Positions 7,996 through 16,438 of a stretch of DNA of 64,000 nucleotides are shown piece after piece. The position numbers were made by a program, and so were the translations under genes. The stretch's first letter is position 1, and every line of letters starts with the position of its first letter. The stretch is from Bradyrhizobium ivorense (lineage in GTDB: Bacteria; Pseudomonadota; Alphaproteobacteria; Rhizobiales; Xanthobacteraceae). The notes under the pieces were generated by a model. That model had not been told where the DNA came from. It searched no databases and saw only the letters and a program-made list of their open reading frames with translations. The stretch covers positions 124,001 through 188,000 of the forward strand of contig NZ_CAADFC020000028.1 in NCBI RefSeq assembly GCF_900696085.1, written 5' to 3'.

Positions 7996-9804
7996 CTAGT
8001 TCCGTGCTTTGCTCGCCTTGGACGCCGTCTTCTCCTTCCCTGGCTTGTCCGTTTGACCGGACTTGTCCTTCTGACTTGGCTTATCTTTTTGGGCTGACTT
8101 GCCTGAGGCGGCGGTCTCCGCTTCATAGCGGCCTTGCGCGACGACAGTCGTGTCGTCCGCCAGACCCTTGAAGCGCACCGGCTGGTATCCGCGAGCCAAA
8201 AGCGCTGCGAGAGGGTAGACGTTTCGGCAGACTCTGCCGTTGCAACCGCCGGTGGATGATTCCATCACCTCGGCTTTGCGGTCAGGAGTGAAGCGCAGGA
8301 ATAGCATCACATGCGAGCCGGGCTTGTTCAAAGCATCGCCTGGGCGCAAATCCCACGGATTTTCGACCGGCCTTGCGATCGCAGGAATCGCCGCGGTCGT
8401 ATAGTGGACCGAAAGACCCCAGGTGGCGCTGACGAATGCCGAGCAGTCCACGCCGGCAACGTCGTTGCGCGGCGCGTTGCGGGTGCAGACGTTTCCGGCC
8501 TTGACGCCGCGCCCCATTTGCGCCCTGAAATTCTCCAGGGAGCCGTGGCAGCCCCAGCAGTAAGGTACCCCGCGGACCTGCTGTCCGACCTTGCCCTGCA
8601 GATACCATGGTCGTCTGATCCGGCTGAAGCCGGAGCAGGCTGTGTCAGGGTCGCTGCCATAGTTCTGCGGCGTGAGCAGCCACTGAACTCCCTCGAACGC
8701 GAATGCGGTCTCGATCGCCTGCTGGCGGTTCGATGGGCGCACGGCAGCGATCGCGGTGAACTTGCTGTTCGGTGATGCCGCGGGATTCTGATTTCGCGGC
8801 GGGCGGACATCGATGAGCTTTGCGTTGCGAAGCGGCCGGAAGCCGACGCCGACGACGTCGACCCCGGTACGTTCGGTGCGCAGGAAATAGACGTCGCCAT
8901 CGCCAGAGATCGTTACAAAACGGCGGGTCAATGGCGTATTGGCCAGCGGAAGTTCATAGATGCCTTCCAGCTCACCGCTTGGCGAGAAACGCGCGACAAA
9001 CGTCGCAGCGCGAGATGCTGCGTCCGGGATATTCTCGCCCAGGATATAGAGGCGGTTGCTATTATCTATTTCGAGAAATTCGACGGCCCCCAGTTTGTCA
9101 CGAACACGCAGGCGTATCTGGGCGACCACCGCATTGTCGTCCATCGAGCGGACTTCGACGAGGACGCTATTTTCCGCCTTCTCGGGAGTGATGTCGGCGA
9201 TAACGGAGCCACGGCCTCGCGACGCGATATATTGCCGGCTCGGCTTGCGTCCTTGCTTGAGCGTGACCGCGCGCGTGTTCTGGTCGAGCAGTTCGAGCGC
9301 ATTTCCCGGGGGTTGTGAGCCCATTTGCGCGAATGCGGACTGCGCAAACGTGTCGTCGACGGCGCGCGTACTAACCTCTTCCAGCTTGGTCGTCGTGCCG
9401 CCGACGCCGCGGGTCGATACCGGATCGCCGGACGCCTTGAGGGTGCGAATGCCGTTGTCCCATACCAATATCTCGTCTTTCCGAACCACCAGATCGTTCG
9501 GCTGCACGCTGTCCGGCAGCACGAGAATGCTTGGCTCTTCGGCAGGCCGCTTTGGATCGAAACGCACTATTCGCTGGTTGAGCTGATCGAGCATGAAGAG
9601 GTCGCCGCCGCCGTCGGTCGTCAAGGCCTGGGGGCCGGTCAATTCGACATCTTCGCTCGCCTCGGCGATTCCTACGGAGTTCGGCGAGTCTCCGCCACTG
9701 AAGCGCTTGACGACAAGGTCGTCAGCAAGAGCGGCGTACGGTAACAGCGCTGCCAAAATAGCCAGCAGATAATGCGCCGAAAAGCCATTCCGCGGCTGCA
9801 ACAT
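7996..9804 (-). CDS. Secreted beta-propeller protein with C-terminal NlpC/P60-like cysteine hydrolase domain
   Basis: 602 residues from the ATG at 9804; the longer frame begins at a TTG. A signal peptide ends near PYAALADD. Residues about 40-330 hold repeated strands of the propeller kind (DLFMLDQLNQRIVRFDPK, LYILGENIPD, DVYFLRTERTGVD). The C-terminal domain has a Cys in GVDCSAFVSATWG (residue 454) and a His in GSHVMLFLRF (residue 498), the order and spacing of an NlpC/P60 or CHAP-type cysteine hydrolase. The last 40 residues are lysine-rich. A role in cleaving cell-wall peptides is a reasonable inference, but the third catalytic residue is not obvious and the substrate is unknown. Confidence 0.65.
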   Translation of the reverse strand: MLQPRNGFSAHYLLAILAALLPYAALADDLVVKRFSGGDSPNSVGIAEASEDVELTGPQALTTDGGGDLFMLDQLNQRIVRFDPKRPAEEPSILVLPDSVQPNDLVVRKDEILVWDNGIRTLKASGDPVSTRGVGGTTTKLEEVSTRAVDDTFAQSAFAQMGSQPPGNALELLDQNTRAVTLKQGRKPSRQYIASRGRGSVIADITPEKAENSVLVEVRSMDDNAVVAQIRLRVRDKLGAVEFLEIDNSNRLYILGENIPDAASRAATFVARFSPSGELEGIYELPLANTPLTRRFVTISGDGDVYFLRTERTGVDVVGVGFRPLRNAKLIDVRPPRNQNPAASPNSKFTAIAAVRPSNRQQAIETAFAFEGVQWLLTPQNYGSDPDTACSGFSRIRRPWYLQGKVGQQVRGVPYCWGCHGSLENFRAQMGRGVKAGNVCTRNAPRNDVAGVDCSAFVSATWGLSVHYTTAAIPAIARPVENPWDLRPGDALNKPGSHVMLFLRFTPDRKAEVMESSTGGCNGRVCRNVYPLAALLARGYQPVRFKGLADDTTVVAQGRYEAETAASGKSAQKDKPSQKDKSGQTDKPGKEKTASKASKARN

Positions 9805-10226
9805 GATCTGGCCAACCAACTGATAAAAAATCAGCCGCCAGCTTACATCGTGCCCGAATAAAAGTCAGCAATCGGGGCGGACTAACGGCGATTTGAACGT
9901 CGCCTCGCGCAGGCGCCGTCAAGCCCGGTTTGCCGGTGGGAAAGCCTTCGGATAGCCAGAAGGGGCATCCTGGACGTCATTCAAATGCAATTAACCATGT
10001 CCCGGTGGTGGATCGGTGTCGGGGGGCGTTCAGGCGCAAGGAAGGCAGGCCCGAGCGCGCGCCCGGCGCCGCTTCGGTCTGCTGCGAATTTCGGCTGTTT
10101 GGCTGTGGCTAGAAGAGCACATCGGCGGGCGAGTTTGCTGTCCGGGAGGTAAAACTGGACGATTCCTCGTTGCTCGAATCCGCAGGGAGGAGCTAACTAG
10201 AAGGAATTTTTGTAGGGGCAGGACGC
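9805..10226. other. Intergenic region between divergent genes
   Basis: About 420 bases separate the divergent starts of the propeller/hydrolase gene and the porin gene. Short frames here look like shadows without ribosome binding sites. The region presumably holds both promoters. I could not pick out convincing -35/-10 pairs, and I see no repeat or RNA gene. Confidence 0.5.
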
Positions 10227-12179
10227 ATGCTTCGAAAAGCGATTTTAGTGCTTGTGGTAACGACAGCCTCGTCCGGGGCCTATGCTCAGTGTGTGCCGTC
10301 CTCCGTGACAGGCAATCAAGCGGTCGGTACGTTCCTCGCGGGGGTCCAGTCGACGGCTGGGCAGGCAGCGGGAGCGTTCTCGGGAGCAATCGGCAACGTC
10401 AACACCGCCTTTCTGACCCAGCAGGGAAGCGCCTTCGTTTCGGCGCCGGCGGATCCGGCACCGAACCAGCCAGGCGGCGGCGCATGGGTGCGCGGAGTGG
10501 GCGGCGAAGTCACCTTCAAGAACACGTCGAACTCGTCGAGCTCATTCACGGCGCCTCCGGGGCTTGGCCTGAATGCGGCCGTTACCACCCCGAATTGCGC
10601 GAGCAGCGTGCGCGAGACGTTCGCGGGTGTGCAGGTGGGGCAGGACATCGCTCGGCTCAATTGGGGCGGCTGGAATGTCCATGTCGGTGCAACGGCGGGC
10701 TACCTCGGATCGCATGCGACCGACAACAACGGTACGACCAGCGACTTTGAAGTCCCGTTCCTCGGCGGTTACCTTGTCGCAACCTACGGGCGCTTCTTCG
10801 CCGATGTCATGGTCCGCGGAGAGTTCTACAACATCAAGGTCAATGATCCCGGACTGGGATTCTACAACCAACCGCTGGGCGGGCGCGGCGTTTCAGTTTC
10901 CACGTCTGCTGGCTACAACTTCGCTCTTGCCAACAACTGGTTTATCGAGCCGTCGGCCGGATTCATCTGGGCCAGGACGAGCATCGATCCGTTCAATTTC
11001 GGGGGCGTTAACGGCATCGGGACCGGAGGGACGTTCACCGCAAACGACATCGAAAGCGAAATTGGTAGGCTCAGCGTACGCGTCGGAACGACCGCCACTT
11101 ACGGCAATGTCGTTTGGCAGCCGTTCGCATCCGCCAGCGTGTTCCATGAGTTTGCAGGCAATGTGATCGCGTCCGCGACGAACCTTCCGAATGGCCTGTT
11201 TACGGTCACCGGGCAGGCCAGCACTTCGCGGGTTGGCACCTACGGGCAGTACTCTCTCGGACTGGCGGGACAGGTTGTGAACACCGGCTGGCTCGGCTTC
11301 GTCCGGGTCGACTACCGCAACGGCGAAAACATCGAGGGATGGACTGGTAATGCCGGTCTTCGCTACCAGTTTACGCCCGAGATGATTGCGGCCGTTATGC
11401 CGACAAAGGCTCCGGTCAAGGCCCGCGGCGCGGTGGTGGTGGGGCCGACCAACTGGACCGGCTTCTACGTCGGCGGCTTTGCGGGCGGGGCTTTCGGACG
11501 AACCGACATCGGTTTCGTGGGCGACCCAACCTCGGGCAACAAGCCGTATACGGTTGGCGCCTTGGGCGGAGGACAAATCGGCTACAACTACCAGGTCAAC
11601 AACTGGGTGTTCGGCGCCGAAGGCGATGTTGGGGGAGCAAATGTCAATGGGGCACGGCCGTGCGGCACCGCAAACGGTTTGGTGCCGACCCCGCCCTTCG
11701 GTCTCCCCGGCGCCGGTGGTGGCTTTAGCCCGGCTTACTTTACCTGCCAGGATCGTATGGACTGGATGGCGACCGCTGCCGCCCGTCTCGGATGGACCTA
11801 CGAGCGAACCCTCTTCTTCGTCAAGGCCGGTGGCGCTTGGGCCCATGACACCGTGTCCGCTAACTGCATTCTGGGTCCGACGGCGACGGTCGCTGGCTTC
11901 CTTGGCAGCGCCGCCTGCGTCAACCAGGCGGGTGTCGTCACGCCCGGGTTCAGCACCGGAGGTACCCGTACTGGATGGTTGATCGGTGTTGGTACGGAGT
12001 TCGATCTCGGCAGCAACTGGTCCGCCAAGGCCGAATACAACTACATCTCCTTCGATCGCAATACGCGGCTGGCATCGGACGGGACCACACAGCTTACGGA
12101 TCGGTCCGAGGTTAGTCAGATGAAGATCGGAATTAACTACAGGTTTGGTGCGCCGGCGCTCGTCGCGGCCAAGTATTAG
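10227..12179 (+). CDS. Outer-membrane protein with two fused beta-barrel-type domains (autotransporter-like plus Omp25/RopB-like)
   Basis: 650 residues with a signal peptide ending in SGAYAQ. Residues about 85-390 read like an autotransporter-type barrel: WVRGVGGEV near the start, VGQDIARLNWGGWNVHVGATAGYLG, then alternating amphipathic strands to VRVDYRNGENIEGWTGNAGLRYQF. A linker with TKAPVKARG leads to a second domain at about 412-650. That one starts with NWTGFYVGGFAGGAFG and ends with MKIGINYRFGAPALVAAKY, typical of the Omp25/RopB family of eight-stranded barrels. I see no passenger domain. Each half alone would be an outer-membrane barrel, so the fusion is unusual, though related multi-domain forms occur in Bradyrhizobium. 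A rho-independent terminator follows. Confidence 0.8.
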   Translation: MLRKAILVLVVTTASSGAYAQCVPSSVTGNQAVGTFLAGVQSTAGQAAGAFSGAIGNVNTAFLTQQGSAFVSAPADPAPNQPGGGAWVRGVGGEVTFKNTSNSSSSFTAPPGLGLNAAVTTPNCASSVRETFAGVQVGQDIARLNWGGWNVHVGATAGYLGSHATDNNGTTSDFEVPFLGGYLVATYGRFFADVMVRGEFYNIKVNDPGLGFYNQPLGGRGVSVSTSAGYNFALANNWFIEPSAGFIWARTSIDPFNFGGVNGIGTGGTFTANDIESEIGRLSVRVGTTATYGNVVWQPFASASVFHEFAGNVIASATNLPNGLFTVTGQASTSRVGTYGQYSLGLAGQVVNTGWLGFVRVDYRNGENIEGWTGNAGLRYQFTPEMIAAVMPTKAPVKARGAVVVGPTNWTGFYVGGFAGGAFGRTDIGFVGDPTSGNKPYTVGALGGGQIGYNYQVNNWVFGAEGDVGGANVNGARPCGTANGLVPTPPFGLPGAGGGFSPAYFTCQDRMDWMATAAARLGWTYERTLFFVKAGGAWAHDTVSANCILGPTATVAGFLGSAACVNQAGVVTPGFSTGGTRTGWLIGVGTEFDLGSNWSAKAEYNYISFDRNTRLASDGTTQLTDRSEVSQMKIGINYRFGAPALVAAKY

Positions 12180-12207
12180 TCGTCGCCGCCATATCGATCC
12201 AAACAAG

Positions 12208-12237
12208 GACCCCGGGCGGTTATGCCCGGGGTCTTTT
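12208..12237 (+). terminator. Rho-independent terminator after the double-barrel porin gene
   Basis: A perfect 10-bp stem (GACCCCGGGC at 12208-12217 pairing with GCCCGGGGTC at 12224-12233) with a 6-base loop is followed by TTTT. It starts 28 bases after the porin stop codon. Confidence 0.9.
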
Positions 12238-12444
12238 ACATCGGCTCATTGTTGCTCCGCACAATCAGGATACGTGGCTTTCCTTGCTGACGCGGGACCT
12301 CGCGTGATCTCCTTCGGCTCTACCTCTGAGGCCGGCTGAGGTCGGTCGATCTGTCGACCCAGAGGGGCCGCGAACAGATATCTCGCGGTCAAAGTGGGAT
12401 GCGGACAAAGTGACCGGCCGGCAAGCTCCAAAGGCATGATGAAG

Positions 12445-12672
12445 TCAGGTTGAACTGGCGCGCCATCGGAGGTTCACCTCTCGCCTGGGAGAGGCGTAGG
12501 CCGCCTTTGGCGGCCGTCCTCAGGAACGCCGAAGCGAAGCTTCGGCTATGGCGCAGCGCCGGGTGAGGGCTTACGGTCCCTCGATCGTACCAGCCCCCAC
12601 CCGATTTGCTGCGCAAATCGACCTCTTCCCGTCGGGGAGAGGTGAACCGAGAGCCAAACCAATTCAACCTGA
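12445..12672. repeat. MITE-like palindromic intergenic element
   Basis: A 228-bp non-coding element is bounded by near-perfect 14-bp inverted repeats: TCAGGTTGAACTGG at 12445-12458 and CCAATTCAACCTGA at 12659-12672, with one mismatch. A second inverted pair lies inside it (GGTTCACCTCTC at about 12471 and GAGAGGTGAACC at about 12637). Smaller hairpins are GGCCGCC/GGCGGCC and CGATTTG/CAAATCG. It has no transposase. It lies between a terminator and a convergent gene end. The layout fits a mobile palindromic repeat of the kind scattered through Bradyrhizobium genomes. Mobility is an inference. Confidence 0.7.
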
Positions 12673-12684
12673 CTCCATCCCGCT

Positions 12685-13086
12685 TTAGTACGCGATGCCC
12701 ACCATCAAGACGAACCTGACCGGGCTTCGCGAAAATGGAGCATCACTGGCTTGGCGATATCTGGGCAATCGCGCCGATGCGGACGGCTGCGAGCTGCGAG
12801 AGTGCCGGGCTGCAGTGCGGGTTTCCGCTGGCAAGGCGCGACTACCCAAGTCTGTCGCAGAGGAGGTTCGTTGCGGTTGCGGGGCTGGATCCTCCTGAAC
12901 GGAGGCGGTCGCAGACGGCGAGGGCTCCGCGAGGGAGGGGATGGTTATTGCGGAAGAACCCAAAGCCGCCTTCACGTCCTCAGCAGGTGCGGCCGTCATA
13001 CTCTCGGCTGATCGAGCAGGTGCGATCGAGATCGCAGCCGCAATCGTGCTGCCCAGGAGGAGTCCTAGTAAACGCGCCGAAACCAT
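12685..13086 (-). CDS. Small secreted protein of unknown function
   Basis: 133 residues from the ATG at 13086, preceded by the strong AGGAAGAGG ribosome binding sequence; the frame extends upstream only to weaker starts. A signal peptide ends near APARSAES. The mature part is rich in Ala, Ser, Pro and Arg and looks disordered, except for a short hydrophobic end, SPVRFVLMVGIAY. I recognise no domain. It follows the caspase/coiled-coil gene on the same strand with about 100 bases between them and may share its transcript. Confidence 0.6.
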   Translation of the reverse strand: MVSARLLGLLLGSTIAAAISIAPARSAESMTAAPAEDVKAALGSSAITIPSLAEPSPSATASVQEDPAPQPQRTSSATDLGSRALPAETRTAARHSRSSQPSASARLPRYRQASDAPFSRSPVRFVLMVGIAY

Positions 13087-13190
13087 GATCCACCTCTTCC
13101 TTGCCTGGTCAAAACCACTCATCACGCCTTAGCTTGCTGTTCGAGCATGATCGGCTCTGAAAACCGACCATGCCTTTCCGGTTCCTTGCT

Positions 13191-16046
13191 TTAGAACCCG
13201 ACGCCGATCATGGTGCGCGCGCCTCCGCCGCCTCCACCTCCGCCTCCGCTAAATTCACTCGGCGGGCGCGCAACAGCTTGTTGCCGCGCCTGAGGGGCTG
13301 GTGCAGCGCGCACTCGTTTTGGCGTTTCGGCCACGACCTTCGGCGCAGCTCGCCGCCTGGCCCTTGTGTCGTCGTCCTCGTCCTCGTGCTTGCGACGCGA
13401 TGCGGTGGTGGGCTTGGCCGGCTTGTCCGCCGCGACGCAGATTTCACCCTTGGCTGTCTCTCCGGACTTGCATTCGAGCGGACAGATACGCCCGGTTTGC
13501 TTGGACAGGCTGGATACGACGTCTTCCGAGATTTCCGCGGGGCTCGGAGATGAGCCGGTTATCGCTGCGTAACGCCCGAGTGCCTTCTTGACGGTCTCCA
13601 GCGAGCCATCGATCTTGCCCGACAAGCATCCGATCCTCGCAAGTTCGTTCTGCGCAGCCCGAACGAGCTCGGGCGAATTCGGAGAGGTCATCGCTCGCTT
13701 GGCGACCTCCGCCTTGAACCGATCGACCAGCGCCGCGACCTGGGAGCGCAGTGGATCACAAGTAACAGTCTTCGCAAAAGCCTGAACATCGGTGACGCCG
13801 GTGCCGCCGCTGCCCTTGGCATCCAGTTCTTCGAACCGGGTCTGTTCCTGCTTGCAAGCCTTGGCTTGCGCCGCGGCCAGCTCCGCCTTCTTCTGTTCCG
13901 CCTCGGCCTCTCGATCCTTCTGTTCGCGTGCGGCGCGCAGAGCGGCGGCTGCCGCACGCAGCGCCTCAGCCTCTTGCTCCGACTTCCTTCTCTCCGCTTC
14001 CTCAGCCGCCTTCTTGGCCTCCGCGGCCTTCATCTCGGCAGCCTTCTCCTTTGCAGCCCGCTCTGCCTCAGCGGCCTTGGCAAGGCGCTCTTCTTCTTCA
14101 CGCTTCTTTGCGGCCGCGAGCTCGGCCTTCTTCTGTTCGGCCTGAATGCGCGCATCCTCCGCGGCCTTCTTGGCTGCCTCACGATCGGCGCGAGCCTTGG
14201 CTTCGCGCTCCTCGGCAGCCTTGGCAAGTTCTGCCTTCTTCTGCTCAGCCTGAACGCGCGCATCCTCGGCAGTCTTCTTGGCCGCCTCGCGATCTGCCTG
14301 TTCCTTTGCCTCACGCTCCTCAGCGGCCTTCTTGACGGCCGCTTCGCGGTCCGCGCGGGCCTTTGCTTCGCGTTCCTCAGCGGCTTTGGCAAGCTCTGCC
14401 TTTTTCTGCTCGGCCTGAAGGCGAGCTTCATCCGCAGCCTTCTTGGCCGCTTCGCGTTCTGCACGGGCCTTGGCTTCGCGCTCCTCAGCGGCTTTGGCAA
14501 GCTCTGCCTTTTTCTGCTCGGCCTGAAGGCGAGCTTCATCCGCAGCCTTCTTGGCCGCTTCGCGTTCTGCACGGGCCTTCGCTTCGCGCTCCTCGGCGGC
14601 CTTGGCAAGTTCTGCTTTTTTCTGCTCGGCCTGAATGCGCGCATCCTCGGCGGCCTTCTTGGCCGCTTCACGATCTGCGCGTTCCTTTGCCTCACGCTCC
14701 TCGGCGGCCTTCTTGATGGCGGCTTCGCGTTCCGCACGCGCCTTTGCTTCGCGCTCCTCTGCTGCTCTATTCAACGCATCCAGCCGTTGCCGGGCGGTTA
14801 TCGATAGCGGCGAATTTGGATAGCGCCTTATGAAGGATTCCAGCGCGGATTGATCGGTGGTGTTCTTCACCGATTCCCAATCAACGACTTCCTTGGCCAA
14901 GGGCTCTCTGCCTGGCGCAATGACCTTGGGGCTGACGGCAATCTTGCTGTCGCCCGGCGCATCCTGCGCGGGGAGGGGGAGTTGATCCTTCAGGTTGGCA
15001 ACCTTTAGCTTGCCCTGTCCGCCGTTCTCTTGTGAGGGGTCAATCGGCTGCTGAGCGGTCGCAGCTGCAGGAACGCGCCCCTTTTCCGAGAAGTCATTGC
15101 GCGCAGCGCCGGCGGCCAGCTTGTTGCGCTGAGCTTTGGCGAGATCCGAGTAAAATCCGCTCTTGTGCGCGGCGATAAAGTAGTCCCAAGCTTCTTCAGT
15201 GCCTACTCGCTCGGCAAGCTGGTAGTCTGCACGAACATCCGCCAGATTGTTGGAGCTGAGGGTCGGCTCTACGGTGGGGGCGGGTACCAAAGCCACGTCC
15301 GCGCCGCCCAGGGATCCGAAGACAAATGGCTCCTGGCGGTTGTTGGTGGAGCTCATCACCTCATCGCGAACCAGTCCAAGCGCCCGGCGCACGTCGAGCC
15401 CCGGGACAGTTAGATGTTTCAGCAGCGATGTTGTGAATGGACTGTGCTCGCCGACGCCATCCTCTGCCGTTGCCCCGGCTTTCGCGGCGAATGCGACGAG
15501 CGTATTGGGAGTATCGGGGTCGACGCGCGCCAGCCCGCGCGAAATTCCGCGGGCGGCAACCGATCTGCGCATGCTCTTCGTGAAGGGATTTTCGCGGCAA
15601 GCGTCCAGAATAACGAGGCGAAGCTTTCTGGCAGGCTCAATCGATTGGACTATACGGTCGAGAGACACAGCCTCGTCGTATACGTCCCGGTCCCGTTCCA
15701 AAACAGCGTCGACCGGAATGATGTAGTTGGAGCCCTCGATCTCGATGCCGTGACCCGCAAAGTACACGACCGCAACATCCGCATCCCGAACGCTGTCGAA
15801 GAAGCTGTTGAGCGTCCGCCGCAGGGCTGAGTTTTTTAGGTCTTGATAGACCTGCACAACATCAAATCCCGCTCCCTTGAACAGGTCGGCCATGGCCGCG
15901 GCGTCATTGACGGGATTGGGGAGCACAGGCACGTTTTGATAGGCCGAATTGCCCACCACCATGGCAACGCGCTTTCCGGCCAACGCTTCGGGGCTGACGA
16001 GGAAAAAGAAGAAAAAAATAAGCGCTAAACGAATCTGAGAGCGCAC
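13191..16046 (-). CDS. Caspase-like (C14) protein with long charged coiled-coil repeats and Cys-rich C-terminus
   Basis: 951 residues if translation starts at the GTG at 16046. That start gives an ideal signal peptide ending in PEALAG, with AGGGG about 10 bases upstream; the TTG further upstream is less likely. The caspase-like domain occupies about 25-250, with catalytic His99 in YFAGHGIE and Cys150 in LDACRENPF. A linker with TPR-like spacing follows. Then comes a region of about 310 residues made of 36-residue Lys/Glu/Ala units (EEREAKARAEREAAKKAA), certain to form long charged helices. The C-terminal part has a degenerate peptidoglycan-binding-like segment (RAAQNELARIGCLSGKIDG) and a Cys-containing ICPLECKSGETAKGEIC stretch. 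The same C-terminal plan occurs in the caspase gene at 45.5-47.4 kb. The long helix probably acts as a spacer or scaffold. Confidence 0.85.
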   Translation of the reverse strand: MRSQIRLALIFFFFFLVSPEALAGKRVAMVVGNSAYQNVPVLPNPVNDAAAMADLFKGAGFDVVQVYQDLKNSALRRTLNSFFDSVRDADVAVVYFAGHGIEIEGSNYIIPVDAVLERDRDVYDEAVSLDRIVQSIEPARKLRLVILDACRENPFTKSMRRSVAARGISRGLARVDPDTPNTLVAFAAKAGATAEDGVGEHSPFTTSLLKHLTVPGLDVRRALGLVRDEVMSSTNNRQEPFVFGSLGGADVALVPAPTVEPTLSSNNLADVRADYQLAERVGTEEAWDYFIAAHKSGFYSDLAKAQRNKLAAGAARNDFSEKGRVPAAATAQQPIDPSQENGGQGKLKVANLKDQLPLPAQDAPGDSKIAVSPKVIAPGREPLAKEVVDWESVKNTTDQSALESFIRRYPNSPLSITARQRLDALNRAAEEREAKARAEREAAIKKAAEEREAKERADREAAKKAAEDARIQAEQKKAELAKAAEEREAKARAEREAAKKAADEARLQAEQKKAELAKAAEEREAKARAEREAAKKAADEARLQAEQKKAELAKAAEEREAKARADREAAVKKAAEEREAKEQADREAAKKTAEDARVQAEQKKAELAKAAEEREAKARADREAAKKAAEDARIQAEQKKAELAAAKKREEEERLAKAAEAERAAKEKAAEMKAAEAKKAAEEAERRKSEQEAEALRAAAAALRAAREQKDREAEAEQKKAELAAAQAKACKQEQTRFEELDAKGSGGTGVTDVQAFAKTVTCDPLRSQVAALVDRFKAEVAKRAMTSPNSPELVRAAQNELARIGCLSGKIDGSLETVKKALGRYAAITGSSPSPAEISEDVVSSLSKQTGRICPLECKSGETAKGEICVAADKPAKPTTASRRKHEDEDDDTRARRRAAPKVVAETPKRVRAAPAPQARQQAVARPPSEFSGGGGGGGGGARTMIGVGF
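13857..14770 (-). repeat. Tandem 108-bp coding repeat in the caspase/coiled-coil gene
   Basis: The gene region encoding the charged helix is made of 108-bp units (36 codons). Neighbouring units near 14393 and 14501 are almost identical over a full period (both start GCTCTGCCTTTTTCTGCTCG), so recent duplication or gene conversion is likely. Other units have diverged. Such DNA is prone to change in copy number. Confidence 0.8.
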
Positions 16047-16438
16047 CGCAGGAGCCCCTGAGACCGCAATCACAAGTAAACCCCACGAAATTATCAATTC
16101 AGCCCGGCCCGGACAAGCTTCCGCCGGAAGTATTCCGCAAGTATGCCAAAAAAACGCCGTTCAATCAATGTGTTGCCTGCAGGACACATCTTCGCGACGC
16201 CCGCTACTTTCCGATTGTCCGGCTCCGCTTTCCGCAGGCGGGTCGCGGCAGCTGGCATCCCGTCGGAGTCAGCCTTAACCACAGACCGTTTTGACGGTGC
16301 GAAAGCGGAAACAGGTCGGATGGCCGATGCTGAGTCCTGAAGCCGGGCCGAATGCACAAGACGTCGCCCGGCAATGGGCCGATGTGCTATTGTGGCGGCC
16401 GCACCGATTTCAGGCCCGCTCGCTTGTCGGGATCGATT
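16047..16438. other. Intergenic region between divergent genes
   Basis: About 390 bases lie between the divergent starts of the caspase/coiled-coil gene and the DUF4424 gene. The short frames here lack ribosome binding sites and are not credible genes. I see no hairpin with a T-run and no clear promoter pair. Confidence 0.45.

Noticed and set aside
10893..12206. A 437-codon open frame opposite the porin gene
   Set aside because: The porin on the plus strand has a signal peptide, barrel strands and a terminator. The opposite frame has none of these.
13857..14770. A CRISPR array
   Set aside because: The repeats are 108-bp in-frame coding units with diverged copies and no spacer pattern. No cas gene is present in the window.
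13866..14807. Open frames of 313 (plus) and 235 codons (14030-14737, minus) over the coiled-coil region
   Set aside because: These are shadow frames of the 108-bp repeats and consist of repeated Leu/Cys/Gly or Arg/Pro units without start signals.
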